Source: a virus. Taken from it: DNA of 23,001 nucleotides. How positions within the stretch are numbered: position 1 is the first letter of the stretch; each line of letters begins with the position of its first letter. The DNA lies in IMG/VR virus record IMGVR_UViG_3300027859_000081, positions 1 to 23,001 of that record; one strand, written 5' to 3'. Under the pieces are notes generated by a model that was not told the DNA's origin, did not search any database, and saw only the letters and a list, made by a program, of their open reading frames with translations. Below are positions 21,340 to 23,001 of the stretch, one piece after another. Position numbers and translations under genes: made by a program.

Positions 21340-21463
21340 TGCACTCTATCAGTATTACGTGGTAGAAAATAATTTACCTGTTCCTAATTGGAGATACATT
21401 AAAGATCAGGACTGGTGGGTAAAGTATCTTGAAGATATGGGACTTGACCCAAAGAATAGATAG
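21233..21463 (+). CDS. Unknown 76-residue protein, long overlap with the preceding gene
   Basis: The frame from ATG 21233 encodes MSEQNPENHTDPMWKTHMQT, then helical QVAQIIDDALYQYYVVENNL and PVPNWRYIKDQDWWVKYLED, ending MGLDPKNR. The C-terminal half has strong protein-like features (aromatic clusters, no low-complexity). The start is uncertain: ATG 21233, 21269 or 21296 are all possible and none has a strong ribosome-binding site. If 21233 is right the overlap with the membrane gene is 107 bases. Sigma70 promoter boxes for the next gene lie in its last codons. Confidence 0.65.
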   Translation: MSEQNPENHTDPMWKTHMQTLMKRKKNLQVAQIIDDALYQYYVVENNLPVPNWRYIKDQDWWVKYLEDMGLDPKNR

Positions 21464-21472
21464 TGCTATACT
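21444..21472 (+). promoter_or_regulatory. Sigma70-type promoter TTGACC-17-TATACT (extended -10)
   Basis: TTGACC (21444-21449) and TATACT (21467-21472) are 17 bases apart, each with one mismatch to consensus, and TGC before the -10 makes it extended. The start would fall near 21479, about 15 bases before ATG 21494. Confidence 0.7.
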
Positions 21473-21493
21473 ACATCATAATAAAATTGCATC

Positions 21494-21688
21494 ATGGACT
21501 ACAAACCTTATTCGCCTGAATGGCATCGTAAAAGATACCTAAAAGAGGCTTTAGATGCGTATTTTGATGATTATGTGGAGGTAGACACTATCTACACAGA
21601 TATTATGGACATCCTGAATGACAAAATGGTTGCATCTCTGGATGAGTATAAAAAATTAGACGACTTGTATTCACGATTCAATGCTTGA
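21494..21688 (+). CDS. Unknown 64-residue protein
   Basis: A helical acidic protein (MDYKPYSPEWHRKRYLKEAL... DAYFDDYVEVDTIYTDIMDI... DEYKKLDDLYSRFNA). The early YSPEWHRKRYLKEALD segment looks conserved. First gene behind the sigma70-type promoter at 21444-21472 and likely the start of an operon of six or more tiny genes joined by overlaps. No known function. Confidence 0.75.
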   Translation: MDYKPYSPEWHRKRYLKEALDAYFDDYVEVDTIYTDIMDILNDKMVASLDEYKKLDDLYSRFNA

Positions 21689-21827
21689 CGATAAAACACC
21701 ATGGGCAAATGTAATATCATTTGTATTTGTTTTACTTGTCACATTCAGCGTTGTTGTGCTAGGATACTTTCATGGTAACATGCACTTGCTTACCACACTA
21801 AAAAATGCTAGAAACAGTGTATCATGA
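21681..21827 (+). CDS. Small single-pass membrane protein, 48 residues
   Basis: ATG 21681 overlaps the end of the previous gene, and the frame closes at TGA 21825-21827, which overlaps the next ATG. The peptide starts MLDDKTPWAN, has one strongly hydrophobic segment of about 20 residues (VISFVFVLLVTFSVVVLGYF), and ends with HGNMHLLTTLKNARNSVS. It is probably an inner-membrane protein. Because it is shorter than usual gene-calling limits it is easy to miss. The four-way overlap context supports it being real. Function unknown. Confidence 0.75.
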   Translation: MLDDKTPWANVISFVFVLLVTFSVVVLGYFHGNMHLLTTLKNARNSVS

Positions 21828-22015
21828 CTACCAAAAAATTTACTAATAAAAGTGGTGACACTTTTGAGTGGGATGAAACTCCAGAACTTGTTGAAGCACT
21901 AAAAAAACTTAATAAACCTGTATTTGCAGGAAATTATCAAGGACCACTGTATGCTCCACATCCTGAGTTAAAGAGACCAAAACAGAGACCTACAACTGAT
22001 TCTACAGAAAAATGA
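21824..22015 (+). CDS. Unknown 63-residue protein
   Basis: This protein begins MTTKKFTNKSGDTFEWDETP, has a helix ELVEALKKLNKP and a proline- and basic-rich end (LYAPHPELKRPKQRPTTDS). The start K-x-G-D-x-FEWDET suggests a small beta hairpin. ATG overlaps the previous stop, and its own stop overlaps the next ATG (ATGA). I do not know the family. Confidence 0.75.
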   Translation: MTTKKFTNKSGDTFEWDETPELVEALKKLNKPVFAGNYQGPLYAPHPELKRPKQRPTTDSTEK

Positions 22016-22308
22016 AACTACTAACACTTGATGATTACCAAAGGGCAGGCGAAACTTTTTGGCCTAAGTATTGGTATGTTGCCAAAGAACTTGGTGAGGA
22101 TGCAAAACCCGAAGACGTTATTAAAGTAATGGAAGCAATCGGTGGTGTTGCACTGAAAGCAGCATTAGAAGAAAAATCAGCAGACCCTTTTGGATTTAAC
22201 AAAAAAGTTAATGAAGATGGAGCACCAATTTTAACATCTTCAGAGGATTCACTGCCCGGAACTGTGGCAATTTATTCCAATGATCAGTGGGCAGCATATA
22301 ATCTTTAA
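22012..22308 (+). CDS. Unknown 98-residue protein
   Basis: This protein begins MKLLTLDDYQRAGETFWPKY, then WYVAKELGEDAKPEDVIKVM and EAIGGVALKAALEEKSADPF; the end is NEDGAPILTSSEDSLPG and SNDQWAAYNL. It is well balanced in composition and folded-looking, with a helical first two thirds. I recall similar proteins in cyanophage early regions, without known function. The following 41-base gap has the binding site of the next gene. Confidence 0.75.
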   Translation: MKLLTLDDYQRAGETFWPKYWYVAKELGEDAKPEDVIKVMEAIGGVALKAALEEKSADPFGFNKKVNEDGAPILTSSEDSLPGTVAIYSNDQWAAYNL

Positions 22309-22349
22309 TAAAAGATAATTTGCATTTAACAAAAAAGAGGAAAACAACG

Positions 22350-22538
22350 ATGACTGAGCAACAAGAACACCTTAGCAATCTTCTCAATCAAAGAGAAGAA
22401 CTTGCTAGATCTTTAGAGCGCACAAGAGAAACACTTTACAAAGTAACTGGTGCTATTGAATATCTGACACAAACTGGTGTTACACTTCCAGAACCAGAAC
22501 CAGAACCAGAGGTTAGTGATGATTCAGACAGCAACTGA
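22350..22538 (+). CDS. Small coiled-coil protein with PEPE tail
   Basis: ATG 22350 with GAGG (22337-22340) gives a 62-residue protein. A heptad-like helix (TEQQEHLSNLLNQREELARS, LERTRETLYKVTGAIEYLTQ) suggests a coiled coil, followed by the repeat PEPEPEPE and an acidic DDSDSN end. Such short coiled-coil proteins are frequent in phage early regions. No function assigned. It overlaps the next gene by 20 bases. Confidence 0.75.
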   Translation: MTEQQEHLSNLLNQREELARSLERTRETLYKVTGAIEYLTQTGVTLPEPEPEPEVSDDSDSN

Positions 22539-22770
22539 TGAAGTAATTGTACCTGACGGTGCAGAATTGTTTGATGATTGTTTCTATGTTTGGGAGACAC
22601 GATTCGGACTATTCTCTTCAATGACAGTTAAAGGTCGTCAAATGTTGACAGGTGCCGTTAGAGATAATGTCATTACGATGACACGATGGCACCTTAAATG
22701 TGAACAGGAAGGTTGGCCACAGGACAGTGTTCATGTTATAAATGGCAGTGGTTCTAGGGTAGATCTCTGA
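22519..22770 (+). CDS. Unknown 83-residue protein
   Basis: ATG 22519 (with AGAGG at 22508-22512) starts MIQTATDEVIVPDGAELFDD, followed by CFYVWETRFGLFSSMTVKGR, QMLTGAVRDNVITMTRWHLK and a KCEQEGWPQDSVHVINGSGS end. It is well structured by eye, with aromatic clusters. ATG lies inside the acidic tail codons of the previous gene, and the stop overlaps the next ATG. Function not known to me. Confidence 0.75.
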   Translation: MIQTATDEVIVPDGAELFDDCFYVWETRFGLFSSMTVKGRQMLTGAVRDNVITMTRWHLKCEQEGWPQDSVHVINGSGSRVDL

Positions 22771-22949
22771 TGTATGAAGAACTTAATTGTTTTGAAGAAG
22801 CACTAAAACATTTTGGAACAAGAGTTGAGTTTGTAATTGCCATGGAAATGGGAAGAAAAATCTCTCCAGAAGATTCCTATCAAATGATTAAGAATGAACT
22901 TAAAGAACTAAAAAAATGTCGTAAACAGTTTAAGAAAGATGAGTGTTGA
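22770..22949 (+). CDS. Unknown 59-residue helical protein
   Basis: This frame runs from ATG 22770 (TGATG overlap with the preceding stop) to TGA 22947-22949. It encodes MYEELNCFEEALKHFGTRVE, then FVIAMEMGRKISPEDSYQMI and KNELKELKKCRKQFKKDEC. It is almost entirely helical and ends very basic. Three cysteines are spaced through it. Not recognised. Confidence 0.75.
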   Translation: MYEELNCFEEALKHFGTRVEFVIAMEMGRKISPEDSYQMIKNELKELKKCRKQFKKDEC

Positions 22950-23001
22950 CAGTCTAAAAGTAAATCAAAATGAAGACGGTACGTTCACCCTTGAATGGGA
23001 C
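22939..23001 (+). CDS. Start of a small gene running off the window
   Basis: ATG 22939 overlaps the end of the previous gene by 11 bases and stays open to the last base. The 21 visible residues start MSVDSLKVNQNEDGTFTLEW. The look (an N-terminal strand, a turn with N-x-DGTF and a strand ending LEWD) is typical of short cyanophage proteins. The full length cannot be seen. Confidence 0.6.
   Translation, partial: MSVDSLKVNQNEDGTFTLEWD

Noticed and set aside
22946-22974. TTGACA near the right end as a promoter
   Set aside because: No acceptable -10 box lies 16-18 bases downstream (AATGAA), and the bases are within overlapping coding frames.

Overview
The window looks like part of the genome of a T4-like marine cyanophage (a myovirus of Synechococcus or Prochlorococcus). 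The reasons are: moderately AT-rich DNA with every gene on the + strand; very tight packing with many ATGA-type overlaps; collagen-like and repeat-rich tail-fibre genes; several 2-oxoglutarate/Fe(II) oxygenase genes; a small tRNA cluster; and T4-style late promoter motifs (xATAAATA) placed 18-32 bases before structural genes. This assignment comes from gene content and remembered family features, not from a database search.

Layout. (1) 1-5986 is a tail-fibre and receptor-binding region. It holds the end of one collagen-like fibre, a two-gene accessory cassette (393-883), three small fibre-tip-like proteins, a tail-fibre assembly chaperone-like protein, a 937-residue collagen-like fibre, and a second copy of the accessory cassette (5492-5986). 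(2) 5994-6647 is a 2OG-Fe(II) oxygenase. (3) 6658-7405 starts at a perfect sigma70 promoter. It carries an unknown small gene, a Phd/YefM-like orphan antitoxin, tRNA-Ile(UAU), a cloverleaf-like RNA that is not a regular tRNA, tRNA-Met/Ile2(CAU) and tRNA-Leu(UAA). (4) 7409-16085 holds large virion genes: an acidic 104-residue protein, an 1798-residue fibre ending in a peptidase S74 self-cleaving chaperone, a 617-residue repeat fibre, and a glycine-rich adhesin-like protein. (5) 16108-18565 is a five-gene overlapping operon behind a late promoter, with three 2OG-Fe(II)/Asp-hydroxylase-like enzymes, a protein of unknown fold and a beta-rich, possibly cupin-like protein. (6) 18562-23001 switches to sigma70 promoters, with an SF2 helicase followed by more than a dozen tiny cyanophage genes, including a glutaredoxin-like protein with an altered active site and two membrane proteins.

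How it may work together. The late modules build and vary the host-recognition fibres. The collagen-like fibres lie beside a chaperone-like pair, and hydroxylase-type enzymes are expressed under the same class of promoter, which raises the untested idea that fibre or host-surface proteins are hydroxylated. The tRNA/antitoxin module is driven by a host-type promoter, which suits early expression, and could support translation and counter host toxins. The right end looks like an early or middle helper region.

The best candidates for something undescribed are the oxygenase operon next to the fibres, the duplicated fibre-accessory pair, and the antitoxin-tRNA-cloverleaf RNA transcription unit.
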